A stretch of DNA of 64,000 nucleotides from Enterococcus mundtii (GCF_002813755.1 NZ_CP018062.1:83077-147076); one strand, 5' to 3'; counted from the first letter of the stretch, positions 33,302-43,280 are shown. Notes: generated from the letters alone by a model not told the origin. Numbers and translations: made by a program.

Positions 33302-35332
33302 ATGCTAGAAGCGATAAAAACGTTTTTTTCACCTCAAGAAAGTCAAAAGGTGATTGATCCATTGAAACAACTTGGTAATCGAGAGATTGAAATCTTAAAG
33401 GAAAATGGTTATGATCTGGATTTTTTAAAACAAGTACTACCGCAAGGTGGTCTCCAGTTTGATGAAGAATATGTGACCTATGGGAATGGCTATTCCCGTT
33501 GTGTCACGGTTTACAGCTATACGAAAGATCCCACATTGTTTTGGTTAGCGAACTTAATGAATAATCCGCATACTATTGCCACATTGGATATTAAAACGGA
33601 TGAGAAACAAAAAATCATTAATAATATCAACCGTGCCTTAGATGAATTAGACGATCGTACTGAAAACGAACGAAAGGCTACCGATCGAAATAAAAGTGCG
33701 CAAGAATACATGGAATTAGCCGAATACGCTCAATCGTTAACTTCGAACGGAGAAATCTCAAAACAAATCAAGGTACGTATCCACGTTTATGGTAATACCT
33801 TAGAAGAAGTCGATGAACGCGCCCAGGAATTGATTGAGAATTTAAAAGGAATGGACTATCACGCAGTTACGTATCTACATAAGACAAAACGTGACTGGCA
33901 AGCTTTGTTTACACTCTTTAATGAACAGGAAGAATGGTTTGGAAATATTCGTGGTCAATCATTGCCATCAAATAATATTGGTGGCGGATTTCCATTTCAC
34001 CATCAAACCCTGAAAGATCCAGGAGGAACACATTATGGGGAGACAATGACTGGTGGAGCATTTGTGTGGAATGCGACGTACAAGAACAGTGTTCGTTTAT
34101 CGACAAACACTTTGCTTTTAGGAATGATGGGGGCTGGGAAGTCAACAGTGCTAAAAATGATCACAGAAACTCATCTAGCGAAAGGAGATTCGATTTGGGG
34201 CTTTGAAAAAGGTAAGGACTTTATTCCATTACTAAACGAATACGACGGTACAATCGTTCGTTTAGATGGCTCAGACGGCATGATCAATCCACTAGAGATC
34301 TTTGCGACACGTACGTATGATGAAGCAGCCGAGAAGAAGCGAAACAGTGAAAAAAGTAATGAACTGATTATCAATGAAGAAGCGTCTTATCGCGCGCATT
34401 TAGATAAAGTGGTGTATCAAGTTGAATTGGTTAGTCCGCATATGAAAGGGACGATGAAATCAGAGTTCCGTACTTATTTAAGTGAATTCTATGAAGCCTA
34501 TGGAACTGTACCAAAAGGTTTTGGGACGTCAAAAGTACGCAATGAGCAATCGCAAAAAAAAGTAACTGGGCTTGAGCCAGAAGCTTATCCGACTTTCAGC
34601 GATTTTCTTTCTTATCTCAAACAACTCGACTTACCATATGCGTCTCAGGAGAAAAAGAATCGAAAAGAAGCGATTGAATCGATCGTCGAAGATTTATGTA
34701 AGACATATGGAATGATTTTTGATGGACATAGTACGATTGAACATTTGAACACGAAACAATTTGTGTTCTTCGATATTGACTCCATTGACGGCTTAGATCG
34801 TGGTGTCCAACAATGCCAGATGTATTTGGCAATGACGTTGATTTGGAATCAGGCATTACTTCAAGGGCGTAAGCAACGTCGATTAATTAAAGAAGGAAAG
34901 CTGAAAGAAGAAGATTTCCAACGGTTCTTAGCGGTGATTGACGAATGTCACAATGTCATTAATCCGAATTTTATTGAAACCGTCAATTATGTAACCAATT
35001 TCCAACGAGAAATGCGTAAAGTCGAAGCAATGACGGTTTTAGCTACGCAATCGCCACAGGAAATGGTACCAGAGAACATGACTTCAGATAAATTCTCGGA
35101 ATTGAAAAAAGTCTTTGAATTTTCTTCCACTAAAATCTTTATGCGAATGGACGAATCGATTCTACGGCATATTGAACGTTTGGTAGGTAATTCGATGACG
35201 AATTCTGAGTTGGAATCTATTCCGCAACAAAATCAAGGTGACGCGGTCATTGCCTTTGGTTCAAAAGAATCGATCCGTGTTCACTTTACACCGAACCAAC
35301 GTCAATTGAAATTATTTGATGGAGGGAAATAA
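33302..35332 (+). CDS. virB4: VirB4/TraE secretion ATPase
   Basis: A 676-aa AAA+ ATPase that energises the type IV secretion channel. Walker A LLLGMMGAGKSTVLK (about residue 270), Walker B FLAVIDECHNVI, and later VLATQSPQEMVPE and QNQGDAVIAFGSKES motifs are typical of VirB4. The N-terminal ~250 residues contain the CagE/TrbE-like part (IRVHVYGNTLEEVDERAQEL). CGGAGGAG precedes the ATG; the stop overlaps the next start (TAATG). Confidence 0.92.
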   Translation: MLEAIKTFFSPQESQKVIDPLKQLGNREIEILKENGYDLDFLKQVLPQGGLQFDEEYVTYGNGYSRCVTVYSYTKDPTLFWLANLMNNPHTIATLDIKTDEKQKIINNINRALDELDDRTENERKATDRNKSAQEYMELAEYAQSLTSNGEISKQIKVRIHVYGNTLEEVDERAQELIENLKGMDYHAVTYLHKTKRDWQALFTLFNEQEEWFGNIRGQSLPSNNIGGGFPFHHQTLKDPGGTHYGETMTGGAFVWNATYKNSVRLSTNTLLLGMMGAGKSTVLKMITETHLAKGDSIWGFEKGKDFIPLLNEYDGTIVRLDGSDGMINPLEIFATRTYDEAAEKKRNSEKSNELIINEEASYRAHLDKVVYQVELVSPHMKGTMKSEFRTYLSEFYEAYGTVPKGFGTSKVRNEQSQKKVTGLEPEAYPTFSDFLSYLKQLDLPYASQEKKNRKEAIESIVEDLCKTYGMIFDGHSTIEHLNTKQFVFFDIDSIDGLDRGVQQCQMYLAMTLIWNQALLQGRKQRRLIKEGKLKEEDFQRFLAVIDECHNVINPNFIETVNYVTNFQREMRKVEAMTVLATQSPQEMVPENMTSDKFSELKKVFEFSSTKIFMRMDESILRHIERLVGNSMTNSELESIPQQNQGDAVIAFGSKESIRVHFTPNQRQLKLFDGGK

Positions 35333-36540
35333 TGGATAAGCAAGTGGAAAATGTGATCAAGCAACAAATCAAGCGTCGTATGAAGCGGCGCTTATTTTTG
35401 TGGCTTTTTGGGACGTCTGGAGGCTTGTTTTTATTAGGGCTTGTTCTAGCACTTGTACTATTTATAGCTTTTGCAGCAGGAGTTCCTGATCAGTCCGGAG
35501 GCACGGTTGGTGACGTTACATTTACGGGTGAATATTCTGAAGGACTCCCAATGTATGACGAAATCAAAGGACGTGGCCCTTTTTCAGACGAAATAGCGCA
35601 ATACGCAGTTGGTGCAGCAGTAAAATACAAATTATTACCCAGTGTCATTCTTTCGCAGTACGGCTATGAGTCTGCTTTTGGAACGTCTTTATCTGCTAAG
35701 AATGATTTGAACTATTTTGGGATCACCTGGTTTGATGGTTGTTTGTTTCCAAAAGGAACGGCTCGTGGCGTTGGTGGAATTGAAGGAGGTTGGTATATGA
35801 AGTTTCCTACTTCTCAAGCAGCCTTCTCTTATTATGGATTCATGGTGGCAACGCAATCTAATTTTAATGCGTGTGTCGGTAATAAAAGCCCAGGAGCGGA
35901 TTTACTAATCTTGGGTCGTGGTGGCTATGCAGCAGCTGGAATCACTGAAGATAGTGCTTATTATCAAGGCTGTATGTCGATTATTGAATCGAATCATTTA
36001 ACCGAATATGACGAATTTGCGATCAAACATTGGGGAGAAGGAAATTCAAGTAACGGAACAATCACCGGCGAGTGGACGAATCCATTTCCTGGCACTAGCT
36101 TGGATCAAAGTTCATTTAGTGGGGGGCAATTATTTGGAACGAACCCAGGAGGCGAATTCCGTCCAAACGGTTTCCACGATGGGCTAGATTTTGGATCAGT
36201 CGATCACCCAGGGAGTGAGATCCATGCAGTTCACAGTGGAACAGTCACCTATGTAGGTAATCCAGGAATATCACAATTAGGGGCATGTGTAATCGTGATT
36301 AATTACGATGGCTTAAATATGGTGTATCAAGAATTTACTAATAATGGCAGCAATGCACGAGTAAAAGTTGGAGATCAGGTAAAAGTAGGTCAAGTCATCG
36401 CGATTAGAGATACGGAACACTTGCATTTAGGATTTACACGAATGGATTGGTTAGAAGCACAAGGACATGGTTATACCAATGACGGCACGTGGATTGATCC
36501 ATTACCACTTTTAAACAGCAGCGGAGGAGAAATGAAATAA
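35332..36540 (+). CDS. Two-domain cell-wall hydrolase (glucosaminidase + M23 peptidase), PrgK/TraG-like
   Basis: A 402-aa protein with an N-terminal transmembrane helix (near residues 20-48) and extracellular domains. A glucosaminidase-type lysozyme domain (about 85-230; ILSQYGYESAFGTSLSAKND, with catalytic-type Glu) is followed by an M23 metalloendopeptidase domain. The latter shows FHDGLDFG (zinc ligands His and Asp) and HLHLGF (HxH). Such VirB1-type hydrolases open peptidoglycan for channel assembly (PrgK of pCF10, TraG of pIP501). Both domains look intact. Confidence 0.9.
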   Translation: MDKQVENVIKQQIKRRMKRRLFLWLFGTSGGLFLLGLVLALVLFIAFAAGVPDQSGGTVGDVTFTGEYSEGLPMYDEIKGRGPFSDEIAQYAVGAAVKYKLLPSVILSQYGYESAFGTSLSAKNDLNYFGITWFDGCLFPKGTARGVGGIEGGWYMKFPTSQAAFSYYGFMVATQSNFNACVGNKSPGADLLILGRGGYAAAGITEDSAYYQGCMSIIESNHLTEYDEFAIKHWGEGNSSNGTITGEWTNPFPGTSLDQSSFSGGQLFGTNPGGEFRPNGFHDGLDFGSVDHPGSEIHAVHSGTVTYVGNPGISQLGACVIVINYDGLNMVYQEFTNNGSNARVKVGDQVKVGQVIAIRDTEHLHLGFTRMDWLEAQGHGYTNDGTWIDPLPLLNSSGGEMK

Positions 36541-37205
36541 TGAATATCAATCGAAATAATCAAGCAAATCCATACTGGAAAAGAGTGCTAGTAGTCGCAC
36601 TTATTGTGAGCCTATTAGGCAATATCGCGCTGTTCTGGCAGTTGAAACAAGAACAAACGATATTTGACCAGAAAGCATCTGAAATCGCTCAGAACGCCTC
36701 TGAAGAGGCCAAAAAAAATTCCTCTAAGGCCGCAGAAGAGACGAACAAGTTAAAAGAAAACATTCAAGAAAAAGACAAAGAAATCGCCCAGCTGAAGAAC
36801 CAAAATGGACTAAAAGCAGAAGAAGAACTAACAGCCGAACAACAACAGTTGGCTGAAGATTTTGCGAAAGCAGCGATTGATAAATCGAAGAGTTCGCAAG
36901 AAATGACGGAAAGCTTGACAGGTATCGCGACTCAAGAAGTCATCAACAAGCTTATTCCGTCAGACACAGATCACCAACAGGATGATTATGGCAATTACTC
37001 TTTTACATTAGGAGACGTCACTAGTTATGCTCAAACTAAAACAGAAGAAGGAAAACGAACGTTTGTGGTATTTGTCGATTACACGATTAATAATCCGCAG
37101 TTTAAAGATGTTAAACCGCAAACCATCAAAGGTGGTTTGACAGTTTCTGAAAGCCAAGTCGATGGGCAATGGCAAGTCACTGATTTTAGTTACTTTACAC
37201 GGTAG
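36540..37205 (+). CDS. VirB8-like transfer protein (TraM/PrgL type)
   Basis: A 221-aa bitopic membrane protein. One N-terminal helix (VLVVALIVSLLGNIALFWQL), an extracytoplasmic coiled coil (~residues 45-100), and a C-terminal ~110-residue mixed alpha/beta domain ending GQWQVTDFSYFTR, as in NTF2-like VirB8 domains. This layout is known for TraM (pIP501) and PrgL. Start overlaps the preceding stop (TAATG). Confidence 0.68.
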   Translation: MNINRNNQANPYWKRVLVVALIVSLLGNIALFWQLKQEQTIFDQKASEIAQNASEEAKKNSSKAAEETNKLKENIQEKDKEIAQLKNQNGLKAEEELTAEQQQLAEDFAKAAIDKSKSSQEMTESLTGIATQEVINKLIPSDTDHQQDDYGNYSFTLGDVTSYAQTKTEEGKRTFVVFVDYTINNPQFKDVKPQTIKGGLTVSESQVDGQWQVTDFSYFTR

Positions 37206-37214
37206 GAGGAAGTT

Positions 37215-38021
37215 ATGAAGAAGAGAAAGGAAACAAGACCAAGATTCAAAAAAAGAAGGAAGTATATCAAATGGCTGGGGATTCTAGGGATTCTCAGCTT
37301 TTTGATTTTAGGCAGTCCAATTTATACGCATAAAAGTATCAATATACCTGATGAAGTTAGTACCAATCCCTTTTTAAGCGGGAAAGAAATGAAGTTAGTT
37401 GAGAAAGAAAAAGGAAAAAATCAAGAATTAGTTTGTGAATTTGCGATTGAAAATGAAGACCAAAATTTATTAAAAGAGTTAACAAACTTGACGTATCAGG
37501 TCGAAGTCAAAACCGCCAAAGGAGATTATCAAGAAATTCAAACAAAATTGATTCCTGTTTCCAAAGACTATCTTGTGGTGCAAATGACACACATGCCTGA
37601 AGAGTATGCAGCGATTCGGATCACGATCAAAGCAAACAAAATCGATTCTCAAGTCGATATGCAAGTACCGAAAGATTTAGTTTATTACGTACACCAAGAC
37701 AAAGTAACTAAAGAGTTAACGGATCATGATTATGCTCAACATGCTGTAGATTACAAAGTAAAAGACTATCAACAAGAAGTGAAAAAAGCGCAAGAAAACA
37801 TCGACGCTCTACAGGCATCGATTGAGTTGAATGAAAATCTGATTGCCGAATTGTCAGAACAACTGACTTATCAGGTGGATGAAGATCAAGAAGCAACTGA
37901 ACAAAAAATCAGCAATTACCAAGAAGAGAATGAAACCAGTAAAACACAAATCAAAGAAGAACAAGAAACAATTAAGAAATTACAAGAAAAAATCACACAT
38001 GTCACCAAAGAGACACTGTAA
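37215..38021 (+). CDS. Membrane-anchored hypothetical transfer protein, 268 aa
   Basis: A basic N-terminus and one transmembrane helix (YIKWLGILGILSFLILGSPIY) are followed by an extracytoplasmic beta-rich region (~60-165) and a C-terminal coiled coil (~175-265). Not recognised, but the position and GTAGGAGG site put it in the transfer operon. Likely an envelope component or assembly factor. Confidence 0.6.
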   Translation: MKKRKETRPRFKKRRKYIKWLGILGILSFLILGSPIYTHKSINIPDEVSTNPFLSGKEMKLVEKEKGKNQELVCEFAIENEDQNLLKELTNLTYQVEVKTAKGDYQEIQTKLIPVSKDYLVVQMTHMPEEYAAIRITIKANKIDSQVDMQVPKDLVYYVHQDKVTKELTDHDYAQHAVDYKVKDYQQEVKKAQENIDALQASIELNENLIAELSEQLTYQVDEDQEATEQKISNYQEENETSKTQIKEEQETIKKLQEKITHVTKETL

Positions 38022-38036
38022 AAGGAGAAGATTCAA

Positions 38037-39155
38037 GTGAAAAAAATATATCAAAATTTTTTATGGATTAGCTATATTTCTACAGGAATCGTGCTTTTTT
38101 TCTTTAGTATGGCTGTGATCGGCGGAACAATATCCCTTTGGTTTATTACTGAAGATTTATCGACTAAGTGGTTCATGAGTTTCGCGTCGTTTATTGTGTT
38201 GATTGCTTTATGTTTAGAGATTCGTAAATTTACACCGTCAAGTTGGCAAGAAAATAAGAAAGAATTTAAAGAAGAAATCGAAATACAATCCAATGACTGG
38301 ATGGAACATACTTGGTTTCCATTGAAAGAGAATATCAAGCGAAAAGAATTTTGGATATTACAATTATGGCCATTTGGAAAAATTTGTAGATACGTAGCTC
38401 GTCTTATTTTCACTCAAAGCATTTATTCTATAGGAATTTTGGGAACGGCTTATTACTTATTAAATGATCCCAGTAGAATTGCGGCTTCAGATATTTTTAC
38501 AGTGTTAATAACGTTGATCATTGTCAATCTCGCGTTTATTTGTAGTCAATTCTTTATCCACTTAATCAGGGAAACACTAACAATAACAAGACTTTTTGAA
38601 ATTGTGGTCGATGTACTGTTTATGAACGTTATTCTAACTACCCTAACAGAAAGGATCGAACAATCAGGAAGAACGATCGAGGGATTGAAGGACTTTCTGA
38701 CAACGTTCATTCAATTTATTAATGAATATATGTATTTATTTGTGTCTGGATGTGTTCTTGCATTAATAGGGTATGTCTCTACAAAATTCATTAAACGTTC
38801 AATTGAAAAAGAAATAGATATTGATTTGATACCAACACTATTTGGTTATGAGTACTATGTTGACTATGGAAAGTATGACGGGTTGCTTCATACGAATACC
38901 GTTCACACGAGTATTCAAGAAGTTACGAATAAGGAAATCAAAGACTCTATTCAAGGAGAGCAAAAAAGGAAGTTCATTGATCGACAAAAGAAGGTCTACA
39001 ATTTTTATGAAGTGGAAGCAAGCTTACGATATGGAATCGGGCATGTAAGGTTAGATGGAAGTAATATCCAACAAAACAAATCCTATTTTCATTGGAAAAG
39101 TGGGGTTCTAGAAATGCCTAAAAAACTTCCTATGGAAGAAGATGAGATTCAATGA
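38037..39155 (+). CDS. Polytopic membrane protein of the transfer region, 372 aa
   Basis: GTG start with AAAAGGAGAAG upstream. About six hydrophobic segments occupy the first ~250 residues, with a hydrophilic C-terminal ~120 residues. Not recognised. Its stop codon overlaps the next ATG (ATGA), so it is coupled to the PcfJ-like gene. Confidence 0.55.
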   Translation: MKKIYQNFLWISYISTGIVLFFFSMAVIGGTISLWFITEDLSTKWFMSFASFIVLIALCLEIRKFTPSSWQENKKEFKEEIEIQSNDWMEHTWFPLKENIKRKEFWILQLWPFGKICRYVARLIFTQSIYSIGILGTAYYLLNDPSRIAASDIFTVLITLIIVNLAFICSQFFIHLIRETLTITRLFEIVVDVLFMNVILTTLTERIEQSGRTIEGLKDFLTTFIQFINEYMYLFVSGCVLALIGYVSTKFIKRSIEKEIDIDLIPTLFGYEYYVDYGKYDGLLHTNTVHTSIQEVTNKEIKDSIQGEQKRKFIDRQKKVYNFYEVEASLRYGIGHVRLDGSNIQQNKSYFHWKSGVLEMPKKLPMEEDEIQ

Positions 39156-40549
39156 ATATGATCAATTTAAACGAATTGTTTGAAGATATCAGTAATCACT
39201 TTCAACAGTTCTCATTTGAAGATAACGATGAATTGATGCGATTATTCCAATTAGAAAAAGAAGAAAACTATCTGACATTTATTTGTCTTGATGGAAAAAT
39301 TATTGATCCTAAAGAATCAATAATCATTTCCCATTTACGACGATTCAAAAATTATATCAGTAAAAATAAAGAAACTATTTCAGAAATAAAATTTGATGGA
39401 ACAACGAATTTAGAATATTTAGTAAGAGTCAATTATCAAAGAAAGCAACGACTGATAGAAGATGATCAAGGATTTCAAATCTATGGTGGTGAAGAATATG
39501 ATTGTCTGAAATTTATTCAACTAAAATTTGAAAGTATCGGTCGATCTATTTATTTAAGCACACAACCATTTTATGTCCATTATAATGATTCTCAACATTT
39601 GTTTTTGCAAGATGAAGCAAATGGTTTTACTATTTTAGAACGAAGAAGGAAAAAACAAATTGTATTATCTTACGAGAGTTCTCTCACATTCATGGATTGT
39701 TCCTGTGAATCAATATTTAAAAAAATCAATCCGTTTATTGAAGAAATGATGGGAGAAAAAGATTCATTACCTTTCACTTGGGCTGAAATTATAAAAGCAA
39801 AAAATAAATATGAATTGTTGTGTAAGAAGTACCCATCAAAAAGATTTACTAAAAAAGTAAACAAATATCCTCTACGTTATACTTATGCGTTGATCAAGTT
39901 AAGACCAAGAGTAACCAGCAAACAGTTTAGAAAAATAGAAGCTGCGATGGAACAAAAAGACAATGATCTTTTTCCTTCAGAAATATTTATGTTTTCAAGG
40001 AAGAACAGTCGTGAATTCGTAAAAGACTTATTAATTAGTTATGTTCAAAAATGTATTTTACCAAGTTTTGCAACAATTATTTTGTCTGATTTAATCGACA
40101 TGAGTTTTTCTTTAAATAAGAAACTCGAATTCAATTTTAAAACAGAACGAGGATTATCAAGACAACATAATCAAATTGTTGAAGAATATAATTTGAAGCA
40201 AGCTAAAAGAATAAAAATATTTAAATTAAAACAGAACGGTAAATACAGGTTACTTATCAAACATTTACGAAGTCATCCTTATTTTACTTTGATTGAAACA
40301 AATAAGGAACTCTTACTAGAAGGATTAACTATGCATCATTGTGTGTATAGCTATTTAGGAAAAATACAAAGAGGTGGTTCTACTATTTGGAAATATGAAC
40401 GAAAGAAGCATCGTTATACAGTTGAGATAGAGAAAAGAAAATATGGAAATTATGAAGTGGTGCAATGTTATGGAAAATACGATTCATTGCCAGATAAACA
40501 AGAACTTGATGAAATCAAAAAGGTCGTTGAAGCCATTCCGTACAAATGA
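39152..40549 (+). CDS. PcfJ-like protein
   Basis: A 465-aa protein. The C-terminal part has the PcfJ-family signature: LLLEGLTMHHCVYSYLGKIQ, then STIWKYE and YTVEIEKRKYGNYEVVQCYG, then an NxxP-like end (SLPDKQELDEIKKVVE). PcfJ-type proteins occur next to conjugation genes of pCF10-like plasmids and in phages; the biochemical role is unknown, and the conserved His/Cys/Lys suggest catalysis or metal binding. Last gene before the candidate oriT. Confidence 0.75.
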   Translation: MNMINLNELFEDISNHFQQFSFEDNDELMRLFQLEKEENYLTFICLDGKIIDPKESIIISHLRRFKNYISKNKETISEIKFDGTTNLEYLVRVNYQRKQRLIEDDQGFQIYGGEEYDCLKFIQLKFESIGRSIYLSTQPFYVHYNDSQHLFLQDEANGFTILERRRKKQIVLSYESSLTFMDCSCESIFKKINPFIEEMMGEKDSLPFTWAEIIKAKNKYELLCKKYPSKRFTKKVNKYPLRYTYALIKLRPRVTSKQFRKIEAAMEQKDNDLFPSEIFMFSRKNSREFVKDLLISYVQKCILPSFATIILSDLIDMSFSLNKKLEFNFKTERGLSRQHNQIVEEYNLKQAKRIKIFKLKQNGKYRLLIKHLRSHPYFTLIETNKELLLEGLTMHHCVYSYLGKIQRGGSTIWKYERKKHRYTVEIEKRKYGNYEVVQCYGKYDSLPDKQELDEIKKVVEAIPYK

Positions 40550-40587
40550 TTTCACTTCAAGTTCTTCTTAATTTTTAAAGAGCATAA

Positions 40588-40762
40588 GGAAACGTGATAT
40601 CACCTTTTAAAAAAAGGTGCTAGGTAGGCTGTGCCTACCACGTTTCTAAGAAAAAAATCTGATATCAAAATTATCTAATTTAGGATAGTAAAAGGATAGC
40701 TAAGGATAGTAAAAGGAGGGTAGTAGGATAGCAAAAAGGATAGGCTCCTCTTTGCTATCCTA
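40588..40762. other. Candidate origin of transfer (oriT)
   Basis: A cloverleaf-like block (40588-40646) has outer arms GAAACGTG / CACGTTTC enclosing two stems, CACCTTTT/AAAAGGTG and GGTAGGC/GCCTACC. It is followed by five direct copies of GGATAG (40683, 40694, 40704, 40726, 40738) and an inverted copy CTATCC (40755) that can form GGATAGCAAA / TTTGCTATCC. It lies directly upstream of two small accessory-protein genes and the relaxase, the normal oriT position. The nick site is not identified. Confidence 0.55.
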
Positions 40763-40766
40763 ATGA

Positions 40767-41063
40767 ATGATGGATTTAATTTTAAGACACATTGATCCAA
40801 AATATATAACGGAAATTGATCAAAGGTGTAAAGAACTAAGCAATCGAACAGGAAATAAATGGAGTCGCAATGACTATTTAAAGCTACTCATTGAAAATGA
40901 TTTTGATCGTCCTTTGATGGAATATAAACAAGAAAAATTTGATCAGTTATTAGATAAATTTTCTGTAGTTCAAAGTCATAATACGGAAATTTTAGAAGAA
41001 TATATTCGACAGAATAATCAAATTATCGAACTTTTAATTGAACAGAATAGAGGAGAGATATAG
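40767..41063 (+). CDS. Relaxosome accessory protein, RHH/MobC-like
   Basis: A 98-aa protein with an N-terminal strand-helix-helix pattern (LILRHIDPKYITEIDQRCKE ... NRTGNKWSRNDYLKLLIEND) and a helical tail. Small ribbon-helix-helix proteins next to relaxases bind oriT repeats; the GGATAG repeats immediately upstream would be the obvious site. The start lies at the foot of the repeat array with a weak ribosome binding site, suggesting autoregulation. Confidence 0.6.
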   Translation: MMDLILRHIDPKYITEIDQRCKELSNRTGNKWSRNDYLKLLIENDFDRPLMEYKQEKFDQLLDKFSVVQSHNTEILEEYIRQNNQIIELLIEQNRGEI

Positions 41064-41064
41064 C

Positions 41065-41487
41065 ATGTCTAAAGTCATAGACAAACACATTTATTTTCAC
41101 GAAACCCATATAGATATTCTAGATGAAATCATTGCAACTCATGCGGATGTAAAAAATTATAGTGAAGCTGTTCGGTTTTTATGTATGAATTATGATCCTG
41201 AAATGGGGAAAAAATTAAATTCTAATCAAGCAAAGTTAAATGGAATGAGCAAAGAAATTTCCATATTAACGGAAATCGTTTCAGAGTTTGCTGAACTTCA
41301 TTTGAAAGATACAGGAATACTATTTGGTACAAACTCAACGGTTTATCAAGAAGCAAAAGAGCGAGTGGAAGGAAAGATAAAAGTGAATCAAACGAAGAAA
41401 TATTCTCCTAAGGTTAAGAAGCCAATGAATGAGTCTGATCATGAAAGAGTAAACCCATTTGATCCAACAAAGATTTTAAAAAGATAA
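41065..41487 (+). CDS. Second relaxosome accessory protein
   Basis: A 140-aa protein starting MSKVIDKHIYFHETHIDILD, 1 nt after the previous stop with GAGGAGAG upstream. Its N-terminal pattern (strand, then DEIIATHADVKNYSEAVRFL) resembles a ribbon-helix-helix protein with a long helical and then basic C-terminal tail. Probably partners the relaxase. Family not firmly recognised. Confidence 0.55.
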   Translation: MSKVIDKHIYFHETHIDILDEIIATHADVKNYSEAVRFLCMNYDPEMGKKLNSNQAKLNGMSKEISILTEIVSEFAELHLKDTGILFGTNSTVYQEAKERVEGKIKVNQTKKYSPKVKKPMNESDHERVNPFDPTKILKR

Positions 41488-41505
41488 ATATAGAGGGAGA
41501 GTATT

Positions 41506-43266
41506 ATGAGTAGTAGATCGCCTGCGGTTATTCTCACTTGTCAATTTACATTACCCAATAAAAAATCCTTTTCTACGTATATTGACTATATGACAAGAGA
41601 AAAAGCACTGGAAGAAATAGACCGACGAACACCTGAAGAAGAACAAGAATTGCGTTTGATCAAGAATGCTTTAGAGGATTTTTATATTCCTAAAGGGGAA
41701 ACTTTTTCTGAGAGTAAGACAGACAAAGAATTCAGTGAAACGTCGAATGAAGCTAAATCCTTGATGGAAAATGGGATTAATTTTGACAAGTTAGAGGAAC
41801 AAGATTTTACTAAATATCTTTCTTATATGACACGTCACTATGCGTTAGAACAAAAAAATAATCTTACGCAAAGTGAACAAAAAGAATACCAACGCTTGAA
41901 CCAAGCAATGAAAAAATATCAAACAGAACCACATCAAAAAACTTCAGGAAATCTTCCTGGAGTTTTTTCTATGGCTTCGGATGAAGTGAAAGGAAGTGAT
42001 TTGAAAGAGATCAAGCAGATTTTCCAAAGAGGGCAACAAAAAGGGTCGATCATTTATCAAGATGTTGTCTCTCATGATCATTCGTATCTTGAAAACATAG
42101 GACTGTACGATCCCAAAACAGACACCTTAGATGAAGAAGGTTTGAAAGCGGCTGGAAGAAAAATGATGGAGACATTATTTGAGAAAGAGAAACTAAATGA
42201 CACAGGCTACTGGATGGCAACAATTCATCGAAACACGAAACATATCCATATTCATTTTGCAATTGTTGAAAAAGAAAATACGCGCAAGCCGTACACTGAG
42301 ATTGAAAATGGGATGAGTTATATCGTACCGAAAGGGAAGAGAAGGCAAGCAACATTAGATGCCATGAAAACCAATTATGTACATGAGTTAGAACGTTTTT
42401 CTTATGAAAAAGATCGAATGATTGGTATGGAGAAACGTAATTTATTGACTCGGAAAAGTGATTTACGTAACACCTTAACAAAAGTAGTAAAAAACCCAGT
42501 ACGTTACGATCAACACGCTTTGAATTTGTTAAAAGAAGTTTACAAGAACTTACCTGAAAAACGTTCTGAGTGGAACTACGGGGATGAAAATCGAACCAAG
42601 CTTTCACCTTACGTTAGGGAGAAACTCGATGAGTTAACCAAATATGTTTTAACAAATGAACCTGAATATCAGGAATATATGCAGATTTCAAAAGCATTAA
42701 AAGAAGAAGCAAAAAGTCTTTACGGAGAAAGTAAAAGGGAATCAAAGGATGCAGAAAAAAATGCTCTTTTTGATTTGAAAAAGCGAACAGGAAATGCCAT
42801 TTTAACTGAATTGAAGAAACAAGATAGTACTATAAAACCGTTGATTGAAGGATTAGATGGGCTGCATTTGATTTATAATCAACAATCTTTTAAAACACTT
42901 AAACAGTTACCAACCGATGAGTATAAAAACAGATATGAAGAATGGATAAAGAAAAGAAAACAATATCAACCTGAATTGAAGAAACAAGATAGCACTATAA
43001 AGCCGTTGATTGAAGGATTAGACGATCTACAGATGATTTACAATCAACAATCATTTAAACCACTCAAGCAGCTACCAACTCATGAGTATAAATATAGTTA
43101 TGAAGAATGGATAAAAAAAAGAAAGCAATATCAACAACGCGTGGTCACACAACGGAGCTTGCGACAATTGAATCGTACAATTAGCGCCCATGAAGAAAAA
43201 TACCAAGCTTTAAAGACATATGAGGAACAACAACGAAGAATTCAATTGGAACAAGAGAGACAATAG
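41506..43266 (+). CDS. Conjugative relaxase, MobP-type (resembling MobP2/pMG1 TraI)
   Basis: A 586-aa protein. Motif III HIHIHFAIVE (residues ~243-252) supplies the metal-binding HxH. N-terminal tyrosines in YIDYMTREKALE (~residues 25-36) are candidate nucleophiles, and the segment recurs as YLSYMTRHYALE (~105-116). The catalytic domain ends near residue 310 (LDAMKTNYVHELERF). The C-terminal half is helical and carries a 55-residue tandem repeat (42808-42972, 42973-43137). It nicks oriT and pilots the strand. GAGGGAG precedes the ATG. A terminator follows. Confidence 0.85.
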   Translation: MSSRSPAVILTCQFTLPNKKSFSTYIDYMTREKALEEIDRRTPEEEQELRLIKNALEDFYIPKGETFSESKTDKEFSETSNEAKSLMENGINFDKLEEQDFTKYLSYMTRHYALEQKNNLTQSEQKEYQRLNQAMKKYQTEPHQKTSGNLPGVFSMASDEVKGSDLKEIKQIFQRGQQKGSIIYQDVVSHDHSYLENIGLYDPKTDTLDEEGLKAAGRKMMETLFEKEKLNDTGYWMATIHRNTKHIHIHFAIVEKENTRKPYTEIENGMSYIVPKGKRRQATLDAMKTNYVHELERFSYEKDRMIGMEKRNLLTRKSDLRNTLTKVVKNPVRYDQHALNLLKEVYKNLPEKRSEWNYGDENRTKLSPYVREKLDELTKYVLTNEPEYQEYMQISKALKEEAKSLYGESKRESKDAEKNALFDLKKRTGNAILTELKKQDSTIKPLIEGLDGLHLIYNQQSFKTLKQLPTDEYKNRYEEWIKKRKQYQPELKKQDSTIKPLIEGLDDLQMIYNQQSFKPLKQLPTHEYKYSYEEWIKKRKQYQQRVVTQRSLRQLNRTISAHEEKYQALKTYEEQQRRIQLEQERQ

Positions 43267-43280
43267 GAGGAGACGTAAAA

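Noticed and set aside
42050..42607. 185-codon minus-strand ORF inside the relaxase gene
   Set aside because: It lies wholly within the catalytic domain of an intact relaxase, shows no family resemblance and no start signal.
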